Shown here: piece after piece, positions 7,576 to 15,865 of the stretch
How the letters are laid out: every line of letters starts with the position of its first letter
Position numbering within the stretch: the stretch's first letter is position 1
Source: JBEIUO01 sp964549785
GTDB lineage: Bacteria; Planctomycetota; Phycisphaerae; Phycisphaerales; UBA1924
Direction of reading: 5' to 3'
Assembly: GCA_964549785.1 (NCBI GenBank)
Contig: CAZJXA010000033.1
Span: forward strand, 1 to 20,975
DNA length: 20,975 nt
Made by a program: the position numbers and the translations under genes
Notes under the pieces: model-generated
Databases searched by the model: none
What the model was told of the DNA's origin: nothing
Seen by the model: only the letters and a program-made list of their open reading frames with translations

Positions 7576-7635
7576 CACCGCCACCGTCGCCCCGTCCGCC
7601 GCGGCTGTTGCGGTAGTGATCTCCGACCACCGGAC
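7576..7635. repeat. Degenerate direct repeat, copy 2 (upstream of arsR promoter)
   Basis: This is the partner of the repeat at 5861-5920 (45 of 60 positions identical, same orientation, 1715 bp apart). It ends 19 bp from the arsR -35 element. The remainder of the gap between the arsR promoter and the GH1 stop (7636-7755) shows no gene. Confidence 0.5.
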
Positions 7636-7755
7636 TTGCCCCAAGGAAGTTGAGGCTGTTCGAGCCTCGGATCGCCTACGTGCGAGGTCTCGCAGCCCGT
7701 TCGCACCCGCTCCGCGCCGGCTCGCGGAAGCCATGTGGAACAACCGCAGTCTGAA

Positions 7756-9222
7756 TCACACCATCGCGCCAACAGTCGGGGGTTGAAGCGGTTTGAGTTG
7801 CTGATCCCCGGTTCCCGGGGCCGAGGAATCGGCCTCCAGCGCTACGCGGTGTTTCAGGGATCGTCCGTTGGTGGCGATGATGTCGCGATACCAACGGGAC
7901 GAAAGTTTAGGCGTGCGGGCGAGGGTTTCAAAGTCGACATGGATGAGCCCGAAGCGTTCCTTGAAGCCCTCGGCCCACTCGAAGTTATCGAGGATCGACC
8001 AGTGGAAGTAGCCGCGGATATCGGCTCCATCGGCGACCGCCTGGCGGAGCGCGAGCAGGTAGCGACGGGTGTAATCGATCCGTGCGGTGTCGAGAACCCG
8101 CCCATCCACGTCCACCCAGTCGTGGCTCGACATTCCGTTCTCGGTGATGTACACGGGCAGGTTGTAGCGTTCGGCCAGGAACCGCGGCCCCCAACGCAAC
8201 GCCGCGGGCTCGATCGTCCAACCGAACGCCGTTCGGGCTGCTCCCGGCAGCGGAGGGACCGGCGTGGGGACGCCGCCCGATTGCTGCACCGGCTCTCCCG
8301 TGTAGATGTTCACCCCGTAGAAATCGATTGGCTGGTGAATCTCGGCCATGTCGGATGACGGGAAGACCGGGAAGTCTGAGCCGTAGAGCCGTTGACCGTC
8401 GTCGGGATAACGCCCGAGGCAGACGGGGTCGCCGAACCAGGTGTTGTTCCAGAGGTCGCGTTTACTGATGGAGAAGGTTCCCGATCGAGCTGCGGAAACC
8501 GCGGCGTCGTCCTCGCTCACGGGGAATTCGATGTGCCCCACCGGTGCCCAGCCAATAACCGACGGAGCCCGCGCTTCGGCCCGTATCGCCCGCACCGCCA
8601 GTCCGTGCGCCCGCATGACGTGGTGAGCGGCCACCAACTGTTCCCGCAACGGGAGCCGAATGCCGGGCGCGTGCGTCCCCTCGCCGTGCCCCAATTGCAG
8701 GAAGACCTGTGGCTCGTTGATGGTCATCCAGTGGGTGACACGGTCGGAGAGCCGTCGCACAACGACCGAGGTGTAGTCGGCGAACCACTGCGCGCTATCG
8801 CGGTTCAACCAGCCGCCTTTGCGAAAAAGGTCGAGCGGATAATCCCAGTGAAATAGCGTTACCCAAGGTTGGATCTCGTTTGCCATCAGCGTGTCGACAA
8901 GACGGTCATAGAACCCAAGCCCGGCCTCGCTCACCGGCCCGGCGCCCGCGTGCATGACCCGCGGCCACGAGACCGAGAACCGGTACGCCCGCAGGCCCAT
9001 GCCCGCCATGAGCGCCACATCGCCTTCGACCCGGTTGAAGTGGTCGCACGCGCGCTCGCCCGTGTGCGACCCGTAGATCGCCGACGGCTTTCGGCAAAAC
9101 GCGTCCCACACCGACTCGCCCCGCAAGTCGGGGCTCGATCCACCTTCGACCTGGTACGACGATGACGCCGCTCCCCACACAAAGCCGGCCGGAAAATCTG
9201 AGGTCTTGACTGTGGTCCGCAT
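7756..9222 (-). CDS. GH1 family beta-glucosidase (cytoplasmic)
   Basis: Glycoside hydrolase family 1 enzymes are retaining beta-glycosidases that release glucose from the non-reducing ends of short beta-glucans. Family landmarks are complete: FPAGFVWGAASSSYQVEGG (10-28), the acid/base Glu170 in MTINEPQ, the nucleophile Glu361 in YITENG and the substrate-binding DNFEWAEGF (412-420). The 488-residue length is slightly long because of a short C-terminal tail. There is no signal peptide, so it acts on imported oligosaccharides. ATG 9222 begins 3 bp after the stop codon of the upstream permease gene, making it the last gene of the transporter operon. With GH16 and GH17 enzymes in the locus, the expected substrates are laminari-oligosaccharides; the specificity for beta-1,3 linkages is inferred from context only. 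Confidence 0.95.
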   Translation of the reverse strand: MRTTVKTSDFPAGFVWGAASSSYQVEGGSSPDLRGESVWDAFCRKPSAIYGSHTGERACDHFNRVEGDVALMAGMGLRAYRFSVSWPRVMHAGAGPVSEAGLGFYDRLVDTLMANEIQPWVTLFHWDYPLDLFRKGGWLNRDSAQWFADYTSVVVRRLSDRVTHWMTINEPQVFLQLGHGEGTHAPGIRLPLREQLVAAHHVMRAHGLAVRAIRAEARAPSVIGWAPVGHIEFPVSEDDAAVSAARSGTFSISKRDLWNNTWFGDPVCLGRYPDDGQRLYGSDFPVFPSSDMAEIHQPIDFYGVNIYTGEPVQQSGGVPTPVPPLPGAARTAFGWTIEPAALRWGPRFLAERYNLPVYITENGMSSHDWVDVDGRVLDTARIDYTRRYLLALRQAVADGADIRGYFHWSILDNFEWAEGFKERFGLIHVDFETLARTPKLSSRWYRDIIATNGRSLKHRVALEADSSAPGTGDQQLKPLQPPTVGAMV

Positions 9223-9225
9223 GTC

Positions 9226-10125
9226 TTAGCCCTTGATCGCGCCGGACGTGAGCCCGGCGACGAAGTCGCGCTGGAGAAAAAGGAAGAGCCCCGCCAGCGG
9301 GACGATGGAGACGAGTGTCCCCGCCATCAGCAGCCCGTAATCCTGGTAGTACACGTTTTTCATCTGGGCGATCTTTACCGCGAGGGGAAACTTGCCCTCC
9401 GATTGAAGGACGATCTGCGGCGTGAGGTAGTTGTTCCAGACCCCCAGGAACGTGATCAGAAGGAACGCCGCCGTCATCGGCCTCACGAGGGGAAGCACAA
9501 GCCCGAAAAACGCTCTGATCTCGCCGCAGCCGTCGCTTCTCGCCGCCTCCAGGAGTTCCCGCGGCACACTCGAGATCACCGCCTGCCGGAACAGGTAGAC
9601 GCCAAACGCCGGGGCCATTGCAGGAATAATGAGCCCCGCAAACGAGTCCAGGAGATGCAGATTGAAAAGCACCCTGAAGCCCGAAGCAACGAGCAGCGAC
9701 GGTGGGATGACGAGCCCCCCGATCACGATCGCCGAGATGAAGCCGCGACCTCTAAAGTCCAGGCGCGCCAGCGCGTACCCGGCCATCGCGCACACCAGCG
9801 TCGCGAGGACCGCCGTGACCGAAGCGAGGAAGAGCGAGTTCAAGAGCGACCCGCCGAACCCCGCCGTGGTGAAGAGTGCGCGGAAGTTGTCCAAGGTCAG
9901 TCGATCCCACGCCACTCCGAAAAGCCCCGTGCCGCGCGGCAGGAACATGGACGAGAAAAAGTCGGGACCGGAACGCAGCGTTGAGCACACCAGCCATACG
10001 AAGGGCAAGAGAACGACGAAGGCCGCCGCGCACAGCGCTGCATGGCTCACGAAAAGAGCGGTGCGAGAGCCCCCCGGGCCAGATGCCGACGAACGGTCGG
10101 GTTGGGCGTGCGGTGGCCGGTTCAT
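9226..10125 (-). CDS. Carbohydrate ABC transporter permease (MalG/UgpE type)
   Basis: This is one of two inner-membrane permease subunits of a CUT1-class sugar importer. Its 299 residues contain about six membrane helices: about 26-48, 96-120, 129-150, 160-182, 215-236 and 265-284. The cytoplasmic EAA loop, which docks the ATPase, is LLEAARSDGCGEIRAFFGLV (191-210). The C-terminus RDFVAGLTSGAIKG is the signature ending of MalG-type permeases. The ATG at 10125 overlaps the stop of the other permease gene by 4 bp (ATGA), so translation is probably coupled. It works with the adjacent MalF-type permease, the solute-binding protein and the MalK-type ATPase encoded earlier in the same operon. The sugar is predicted to be a beta-glucan oligosaccharide from the neighbouring hydrolases. 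Confidence 0.94.
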   Translation of the reverse strand: MNRPPHAQPDRSSASGPGGSRTALFVSHAALCAAAFVVLLPFVWLVCSTLRSGPDFFSSMFLPRGTGLFGVAWDRLTLDNFRALFTTAGFGGSLLNSLFLASVTAVLATLVCAMAGYALARLDFRGRGFISAIVIGGLVIPPSLLVASGFRVLFNLHLLDSFAGLIIPAMAPAFGVYLFRQAVISSVPRELLEAARSDGCGEIRAFFGLVLPLVRPMTAAFLLITFLGVWNNYLTPQIVLQSEGKFPLAVKIAQMKNVYYQDYGLLMAGTLVSIVPLAGLFLFLQRDFVAGLTSGAIKG

Positions 10126-11006
10126 GCTCGCTCCGCCCTTCGACTCAGGACCCGTTGCCCCACCGCGCAGCCGATGAGCACCAAGGCCATGATCCAGCCG
10201 ATCGCCGACGCGAAGCCCAGGTCGCCTGTCTGAAAGCCGGTTTGATAAAGGTACATGACCAACGTCAGGCCCCGATCCTCAGGCCCGCCGGTCCCGTTCA
10301 TCAGGATGTACGGGAGTTCGAACAACTGGAAACTGCCGATGATCGAGAGCAGCACCACGAACGTTCCCACCGGGATGATGGCGGGGAGGGTGACATGGCG
10401 GAACCGCTTCCACGCCGCGTTGGTGTCCATCATCGATGCCTCTTCCAGTTCCTTGGGAACGTTCTGAAGGGCGGCGAGAAAATAAATCATATTGAACCCG
10501 ACGTATTGCCATAGCGACGCCACAATCAACGCCGGCATCACATAGGTGTCCAGCCACGGAAAATCGAGATCCCACCCCACCGAGCCGTTCAGCACGCGGT
10601 TGACCAACCCAGTGCGCTTCTCGAAAAGGACGGAGAACAGCATGGCAACGAAAACGACACCCACCAGCACCGGCGAGAACAACACCACCCGAAAAAATGC
10701 ACGGCCCCGGATATCGGGGCGGTTCAGCAGCATCGCCAGCAGCAACGAGAGCGGCAACTGAATGAAAACGCTCCCCAAGGCGAAGACCGTGGTGTTGCGC
10801 AGAGCCGTCCAAAAGGAGGGGTCGTGCGCCAAGGAAGTGAAATTCGAGAGCCCCACCGGGACGGAGACGCCCGGGCCGAACGTCTGGCGGGTGGAGAGCC
10901 ACACGGACGACAACGCCGGATAGATGGTGAACAGCAGGAAGACCGCCAGGAAGGGCGCGAGCAGGAGCCACGGCGCAAACCGCCCGGTGCCCGGATCGCG
11001 TCTCAT
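10122..11006 (-). CDS. Carbohydrate ABC transporter permease (MalF/UgpA type)
   Basis: This is the second CUT1-class permease subunit: 294 residues with about six membrane helices, the first at about 12-37. The EAA loop begins LEEASMMDTNAAWKRFRHVT (187-206). Before it lies the conserved QYVGFNMIYFLAALQNVPKE segment. The periplasmic first loop contains VGLSNFTSL, matching the usual GLxNF motif of this family. ATG 11006 overlaps the stop of the solute-binding protein gene by 4 bp, and its own stop overlaps the next permease start, giving a tightly coupled series. It forms the heterodimeric channel with the MalG-type partner. Confidence 0.94.
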   Translation of the reverse strand: MRRDPGTGRFAPWLLLAPFLAVFLLFTIYPALSSVWLSTRQTFGPGVSVPVGLSNFTSLAHDPSFWTALRNTTVFALGSVFIQLPLSLLLAMLLNRPDIRGRAFFRVVLFSPVLVGVVFVAMLFSVLFEKRTGLVNRVLNGSVGWDLDFPWLDTYVMPALIVASLWQYVGFNMIYFLAALQNVPKELEEASMMDTNAAWKRFRHVTLPAIIPVGTFVVLLSIIGSFQLFELPYILMNGTGGPEDRGLTLVMYLYQTGFQTGDLGFASAIGWIMALVLIGCAVGQRVLSRRAERA

Positions 11007-12403
11007 TCCGCACCATCCCGCGGCAACTCCGCGTTGAAAAAGCGGTTCCGCCGTACGTGCCGCATCACGTCCGCCTGGGCCTCGGCCAAAAGACGTGACG
11101 CGTGCGGAAGAAGGTCCGGAGCGAGCGCCTCAGGCGTCGCGTCCGCGACCCGGGCCAGTTCGCTCGCCGCGGCCCGCAAGCGTTCGACGGCCATCGCTCC
11201 GAACGGCGAGTTGTGGCGGGGCGGAAGATCATCCGCCAACCCCACAAAGAGCCTGCCGCGGGCCTGCCCCATGAAGAACGGATCGGGCTGGTCGTAGACC
11301 GGGTCGTTCCAGAACTCCCGCACGGGGCTGATGATGTCGCCTTCAAGAAACAACCGGCGGGACAGTTCTGGCGAGAGGTACAGGTGTTTGGCGAACTCCC
11401 ACAGTTCATCCGGGTTCGCGGCTTCCCGCGAGATGCCCAGCATCGTGCCGCCCCAGACACTGGTCCTTCGGCCGCCCGGCTCCCACGCGGGAAGCGGCAT
11501 GAGTTTCACCTTGCCGGAAAGTTGCGGGATCTCGTTCCGCCAGAGATTGCACATCCAATCCGGCACGAACGAAGCAAGGACAAACCCGTCGAGCAGCAAC
11601 TGATTGCCCGACGCGTTGAAGTAGGGGGCGTCGGCCGCGATCGGGTCTTTGCCGTGGCCCCACGCGGCAACCTGGGCGAGCACCCGGGCGTTGATCGGAT
11701 CATCGAGCATCGGCAACCCCGACTCGGCGATGACGCCGCCGCCGGCCTGCAGCACCAGCGCCTCCAGCGCGTCCATGTGCGTTTCCCACAGGTTGAGCAG
11801 ATACCGGTCCGACCGCCGGCTCCCGTCTGCATTCATTAGTAGTGGTTCAAGAACTCGTACAAAGTCGTCCCACGTTTCGATCGTTGAGACGTCGATCCCC
11901 GCAGCCTCGATGATGTCCGCACGGTATCCGAGCATCACCGGGTGGACATCGTGCGGGAGGCCATAGATTCGGCCGCGGCTGGTCCAAGGCGTGAATGAAG
12001 GCCCGTTGATGCGGTCGAGCAGCCCCTCGGACTTCAACCGGTCCGTGAGATCGAGGAAGCCGATCGCCTCGGGCGGGCCGGCGAAGGCCCGGGCCGCGAT
12101 CCGACGTTCCACTTCCAGCAACTCCGCACTCGTCGTACGGGAGAGAAACGAGGAGAGCATCCGCTGTTCGATCGCCTGGATGCCCAGCACCGAGCAAGAA
12201 ACAGGCGGCTTGCCCGAGGCGTTCCACTGCTTGATCGCCGGCGCGTAGATCTCGTGATGAAGCCGCGCGAACGTCCACATCTTGGCGCCCGCCTGATCGG
12301 GAGTTTCCAGCGTGAGCGTGAGAGCACTCGAGATCAGCGCGATCGCGCCGATCAACGCCGCCGCGACGGGGCGGCTCGAAGCAGTGGACGGGGTAGGTTT
12401 CAC
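11003..12403 (-). CDS. Extracellular solute-binding protein, family 1 (sugar ABC importer)
   Basis: This protein binds the oligosaccharide outside the cytoplasmic membrane and delivers it to the two permeases. Its 466 residues show the family-1 pattern: a lobe with the hinge segment RGRIYGLPHDVHPVMLGYRADIIEAAGI, then ETWDDFVRVLEPL, then a WGGTMLGIS strand and NPDELWEFAKHLYLSPE near the C-terminal lobe. The N-terminus has a hydrophobic segment (about 13-31) without a lipobox cysteine. It is therefore either cleaved or kept as a membrane anchor rather than being a classical lipoprotein. The start is GTG 12403, 18 bp after the prepilin stop codon, with no better codon nearby and only a weak AGGT ribosome binding site. 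Its stop overlaps the first permease gene. I did not recognise a closer named subfamily. Confidence 0.88.
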   Translation of the reverse strand: MKPTPSTASSRPVAAALIGAIALISSALTLTLETPDQAGAKMWTFARLHHEIYAPAIKQWNASGKPPVSCSVLGIQAIEQRMLSSFLSRTTSAELLEVERRIAARAFAGPPEAIGFLDLTDRLKSEGLLDRINGPSFTPWTSRGRIYGLPHDVHPVMLGYRADIIEAAGIDVSTIETWDDFVRVLEPLLMNADGSRRSDRYLLNLWETHMDALEALVLQAGGGVIAESGLPMLDDPINARVLAQVAAWGHGKDPIAADAPYFNASGNQLLLDGFVLASFVPDWMCNLWRNEIPQLSGKVKLMPLPAWEPGGRRTSVWGGTMLGISREAANPDELWEFAKHLYLSPELSRRLFLEGDIISPVREFWNDPVYDQPDPFFMGQARGRLFVGLADDLPPRHNSPFGAMAVERLRAAASELARVADATPEALAPDLLPHASRLLAEAQADVMRHVRRNRFFNAELPRDGAE

Positions 12404-12421
12404 GAGGGGGGAATACCTACA

Positions 12422-13414
12422 TCAATTGGCGAGTTCGAAGTCCTTCACCGACCAGATGACCTTCCGCGTGCTCTGGTTCGCACTCGTGACCAGGTCGTTG
12501 AATTTGTGGGGGGATACGTGGCCGTCCGCGAGCGCGAAATTCGCGCTCCCCTTGCGCTCGGTGGGCTTGCCCTTCTGTTTGGGATGACGGTAAAACGGGA
12601 CGAAACTCCGCAGTTCCAAGGGTGCCGCCAGACCGGCGAGTTCCGGTGCGGCGTTGAACCAGGGCCCGGAGAAGGCCCCCGGTGACGTGACGCCGAAGCC
12701 CGCGCCGAAGCGCTGGGCCGGGGCCGCCGAGAAGCCGGCCGAGCCGATGCTGAACCAGGTGATCCCGTTGCCGAAATTGGCTTCCGACGGCCACAGGCCC
12801 CACGATTCCGTAAGGAGCAGGGTCAGCGAAGAGTTTTCCACCGCCGTGTCGAACGCCCGCCCTCGGTTCGCTTCGCTCGCGTCAAACGGATTGGCGCCCG
12901 GCCTGAACGTGCGTGTTCTTCCGCCGCTGTCGGTCTGCCAGCTTCCCGCCGACGAGGCCCAGAAGTTAAGCGTGTACGACCGCCCCCCCGACGGGTGATT
13001 CGGGCACGCCATCACGCCGCCGCCCACGGTGTTGCTCCGCGTATTGCCCTCGGAAATATTCGTGTAATCCGTCTGCGGCAGATAGCGGCCGATCCGGTTT
13101 TCGTCATACCACTGCATGCTGAGACGCCCGGTTTCGGGATCGGGGATGTCGTGCAGGACCGGCGGAAAAAGCCCCTTGAAGTCGTTCGCATAGGCGAGCA
13201 GCGACTGCGTGATCCCCCGCATGTTCGACAGGCACTTGACGTTGCGTCCGCTCTCCCGGGCCGCCCCCAGGGCCGGCAGAAGGATGCCGATCAGGAGGGC
13301 GATGATCGCGATCACCACCAGCAATTCAATCAGCGTGAACCCGCGGTAACGACGAGGGCGACGAAGGCCCCGCCCCCACCCCGAACCCGACCCGGACACG
13401 GATGGCGTATTCAT
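12422..13414 (-). CDS. Prepilin-type N-terminal cleavage/methylation protein, H-X9-DG-like
   Basis: This is a secreted pseudopilin-like protein of 330 residues. A basic leader (RRPRRYRG) precedes GFTLIELLVVIAIIALLIG, the class III prepilin motif. Cleavage is expected after Gly25, leaving Phe26 at +1 and the conserved Glu30 at +5, with the hydrophobic helix at about 28-48. The C-terminus contains NFALADGHVSPHKF (292-305), like the H-X9-DG tails of the large DUF1559-type family of Planctomycetota, though the usual RH-to-DG spacing is lengthened here. The middle region (about 60-285) is Gly/Ser/Asn rich and not assignable. I chose ATG 13414 because it overlaps the ATPase stop by 4 bp and has AGGAG 8 bases upstream; the earlier ATG at 13441 has neither. 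Its place inside a sugar ABC operon suggests a role in glycan contact or uptake; this is inference. Confidence 0.88.
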   Translation of the reverse strand: MNTPSVSGSGSGWGRGLRRPRRYRGFTLIELLVVIAIIALLIGILLPALGAARESGRNVKCLSNMRGITQSLLAYANDFKGLFPPVLHDIPDPETGRLSMQWYDENRIGRYLPQTDYTNISEGNTRSNTVGGGVMACPNHPSGGRSYTLNFWASSAGSWQTDSGGRTRTFRPGANPFDASEANRGRAFDTAVENSSLTLLLTESWGLWPSEANFGNGITWFSIGSAGFSAAPAQRFGAGFGVTSPGAFSGPWFNAAPELAGLAAPLELRSFVPFYRHPKQKGKPTERKGSANFALADGHVSPHKFNDLVTSANQSTRKVIWSVKDFELAN

Positions 13415-14607
13415 GCGATGCACTCCTGTGTTGTTGCACAATCCGGACTCAGACCGCAGGCGATACGTTCGCCATCATCCACTGCTTCAAATAGGTGCGT
13501 CCGCGCCACGTCGATGGAGACGTAGAGCACATCACCCGCCCGGAGGTCGCGCTGGGCCGCAACACGCGCTACGACCCGCTCATCGCGGATACGGAGCACC
13601 AGGTCCATCGTCTCACCGAGGGGTTCAACCGATTCAATGGTCGCGGCGACCGCGCCGGCCGAGTCGGCCGAAACGGTGCGGAAGGATGTCGGCCGAATCC
13701 CCCACACGACGTTCGCAGCGTTTCCGGGCATTCGTCGAGAGTCGTCGAGCGCCAGCGCGACCCGAACGGCCGATCCCCACGGCGTCCGGAGTTTCGCCGC
13801 GCCGCCTCCGATGCTGCCCGACGCCGTGCCCCCCGCCGTGCCCCCCGCCGTGTCCCGCACACCGTGCAGCGACGCCTTTATAAAATTCATCGGGGGCGAG
13901 CCGATGAACCCCGCCACGAAGCGGTTCGCGGGTGAATCGTAAACGTCCAAGGGCAGCGCAACCTGCTGAACGCGTCCCCCCGACATCACCACGACCAAGT
14001 CGCCGAGGGCCATCGCCTCTTCCTGATCGTGCGTCACATAGATGGTCGTCACCCGCAGCCGCTGGTGCAGCCGCTTGAGCTCAGCCCGGGTGCTGAGCCG
14101 CAGTTTCGCGTCGAGATTGGAGAGGGGTTCGTCAAACAGAAACACTTTCGGCTCGCGAACGATGGCCCGGGCCACGGCGACCCGCTGTCGCTGCCCACCC
14201 GAGAGGTGGGCCGGTCGCCGTTTCAATACCTCGCCCAACTGCAATTGCGACGCGACCGCGGCCACCTTCCGCGCGCGTTCGGCTTTCGGGACGTTCCTCA
14301 TGGTCAAGGGGAAGGCGATGTTCTCCTCGACCGTCAGATGCGGATAGAGCGCGTAGTTCTGAAACACCATCGCCATGTCCCGGTCCTTGGGGTGCCAGTC
14401 GGTTACCGCGCTACCGTCCAGCAACACGTCGCCACCCGAGACCGATTCAATCCCCGCGATCATCCTCAGCAGAGTCGACTTTCCGCACCCCGACGGGCCG
14501 AGAAGGGCGCAGAAGCACCCCCCCGGCACGTTCAAGGTGATGGAATCCACGGCCTTCACGCCGCCGGCGTAGGTCTTGGAAAGGTTCTGGAGTGTGAGGG
14601 TTGCCAT
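13411..14607 (-). CDS. Sugar ABC transporter ATP-binding protein (MalK/UgpC type)
   Basis: This is the cytoplasmic ATPase that powers CUT1 sugar importers, 398 residues. Walker A is GPSGCGKST (37-45), Q-loop Gln83 lies in MVFQNYALYPH, the ABC signature is LSGGQ (135-139), Walker B is VFLFDEP (155-161), the D-loop is SNLD and the switch His193 lies in YVTHDQEEA. After these comes a C-terminal TOBE-type regulatory domain containing VVWGIRP. A Gly/Thr/Ala-rich insert in that domain corresponds to a 12-bp tandem DNA repeat. The start is ATG 14607, giving the standard MATLTLQNLSKTY beginning; longer frames into the upstream gene are Arg/Ser/Thr-rich and not protein-like. The stop overlaps the prepilin start (ATGA), so both are translated together. 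It presumably serves the permeases three genes downstream. Confidence 0.95.
   Translation of the reverse strand: MATLTLQNLSKTYAGGVKAVDSITLNVPGGCFCALLGPSGCGKSTLLRMIAGIESVSGGDVLLDGSAVTDWHPKDRDMAMVFQNYALYPHLTVEENIAFPLTMRNVPKAERARKVAAVASQLQLGEVLKRRPAHLSGGQRQRVAVARAIVREPKVFLFDEPLSNLDAKLRLSTRAELKRLHQRLRVTTIYVTHDQEEAMALGDLVVVMSGGRVQQVALPLDVYDSPANRFVAGFIGSPPMNFIKASLHGVRDTAGGTAGGTASGSIGGGAAKLRTPWGSAVRVALALDDSRRMPGNAANVVWGIRPTSFRTVSADSAGAVAATIESVEPLGETMDLVLRIRDERVVARVAAQRDLRAGDVLYVSIDVARTHLFEAVDDGERIACGLSPDCATTQECIA
13823..13856. repeat. 12-bp tandem repeat inside the ABC ATPase gene
   Basis: The unit GCCGTGCCCCCC occurs twice in full, with a third partial, slightly changed copy. On the coding (-) strand it specifies the Gly-Gly-Thr-Ala repeats of a low-complexity loop in the regulatory domain of the ATPase. 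The copy number could change by slippage without disturbing the frame. Confidence 0.7.
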
Positions 14608-14644
14608 CCTGTTTCGGGCCGCCCTGATGGCGATCGCCGCTTGT

Positions 14645-15865
14645 TCAGCAGCCCCCCGCTTCGAAGAGGCCGAAGAAGATGTTGATGTCGTCGGAGTCAA
14701 CATCCTCGTCCGCGTCCTGATCACCGCAGTTATCCCCACCCTCGAACGCCGCGAAGAAGAGGGCGATATCGTCGGAATCGACGTCCTCGTCACCGTCCTG
14801 GTCGGCGGTGCATCCCGAAAGTTCCCACGGACAGCCGGTGCCGCCCCCCGCCAGCCCGAACTCGATGTCGTCCCACCACACCGCCCCGCCCGCGAATTCC
14901 GGCTGGATGTGAAGCGGAACAATCCGGGCCGAGGTCGTGCCCGGGGGCGCGATCCCCGTCACCGTCACCTGATGGAACTCATCGGGCGGCGTGGTCGCAT
15001 CGGCACCCGGAGCCGAAACAAACTCGATCAGGTTTCCAAGCGCATCCCGGAACTCGATGTTCAGCACCGAGAAGTTGGCACCGCCGATACGGTCGCCGGA
15101 AGTTGTCCCCACCCAGCCCTTGCCTTCCCATTCCTCTCCTGGCGCAGCCGGCAGTTCTTGAAACGCGCCCGTCGCGTTGAAAGGCTGGCAGAAGCAACCG
15201 AAGAACTTCGCGGCCTTGGAGCCCGAGCGGACGAACCCCGGTTCAATGAACGCATTGTTGAAGGACGTCCAGCCCTGAAAATCGCTCTCGAATCCGGGGT
15301 TGACAAGGCCCGAGGGGACCGTCTCGACCAGCGTCGCGTCGTCAAAGTACACCGAACCGCCCAAGAGTTCGGGGCCTTGGATATGCAGCATCACCACCCG
15401 GGCGCTGACCGCCGCGGCCGGGGCGTTCCCCGTCACCGTGGTCTGCGTCCATGTGTCCAGCGGGCTCGCGGCGTCCGTCGCGCGTGAACTGACGAAGGAA
15501 ATCGACGCGCCGCCGGAATCGATCCATTCGATGTTGACCGCCCCGAAACTGGAGCCCTGCACCGGGTCCGCCGCGGTGTGCAACGTCCACGCCCCCGCCG
15601 CGTAGGAGCGACCCGAGATGACGGGAACATCTTGGAAAGCGCCCGCCGCGTTGAACGCACCGCCGAAGTTGCCGAACGCCTTCAGGCTCACCACGCCCGT
15701 TCGGACTGTGCTGAAGTCGGGGACCGCGTTCTCGAAGGTCGTCCAGCCGTCGAACACGCTGGTGGTTCCCGGAACCTCAAAACTCGGGTTCATGAGCTGC
15801 CCGCTCGCGACTCCGCAGGAACACGCCATCCCGCACGCCGCCGCAAGCATCAAAGTCCTACGCAT
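14645..15865 (-). CDS. Secreted tandem carbohydrate-binding-like protein with C-terminal GC-ending dockerin
   Basis: The 406 residues begin with a signal peptide (about 1-22, cut near ASGQ-LMNP). Two homologous beta-rich modules follow at about 24-180 and 187-338. Shared landmarks are NPSFE/NPGFE, GW, FNAAGAFQDVP/FNATGAFQELP, VNIEW/LNIEF, MLHIQ/PLHIQ and YFDD/WWDD. They resemble family 4/9/16-type carbohydrate-binding modules, but I cannot fix the family. The C-terminus is a dockerin-like pair of calcium loops, DQDGDEDVDSDD (355-366) and DQDADEDVDSDD (382-393), ending Gly-Gly-Cys, as in the GC-type dockerin-anchored proteins of Phycisphaerales. No catalytic domain is visible, so a surface glycan-binding role is likely. 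I prefer ATG 15865 (GGAG 7 bases upstream) over ATG 15871. It lies between lacI (91 bp gap) and the ATPase gene (37 bp gap), inside the glucan operon. Confidence 0.85.
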   Translation of the reverse strand: MRRTLMLAAACGMACSCGVASGQLMNPSFEVPGTTSVFDGWTTFENAVPDFSTVRTGVVSLKAFGNFGGAFNAAGAFQDVPVISGRSYAAGAWTLHTAADPVQGSSFGAVNIEWIDSGGASISFVSSRATDAASPLDTWTQTTVTGNAPAAAVSARVVMLHIQGPELLGGSVYFDDATLVETVPSGLVNPGFESDFQGWTSFNNAFIEPGFVRSGSKAAKFFGCFCQPFNATGAFQELPAAPGEEWEGKGWVGTTSGDRIGGANFSVLNIEFRDALGNLIEFVSAPGADATTPPDEFHQVTVTGIAPPGTTSARIVPLHIQPEFAGGAVWWDDIEFGLAGGGTGCPWELSGCTADQDGDEDVDSDDIALFFAAFEGGDNCGDQDADEDVDSDDINIFFGLFEAGGC

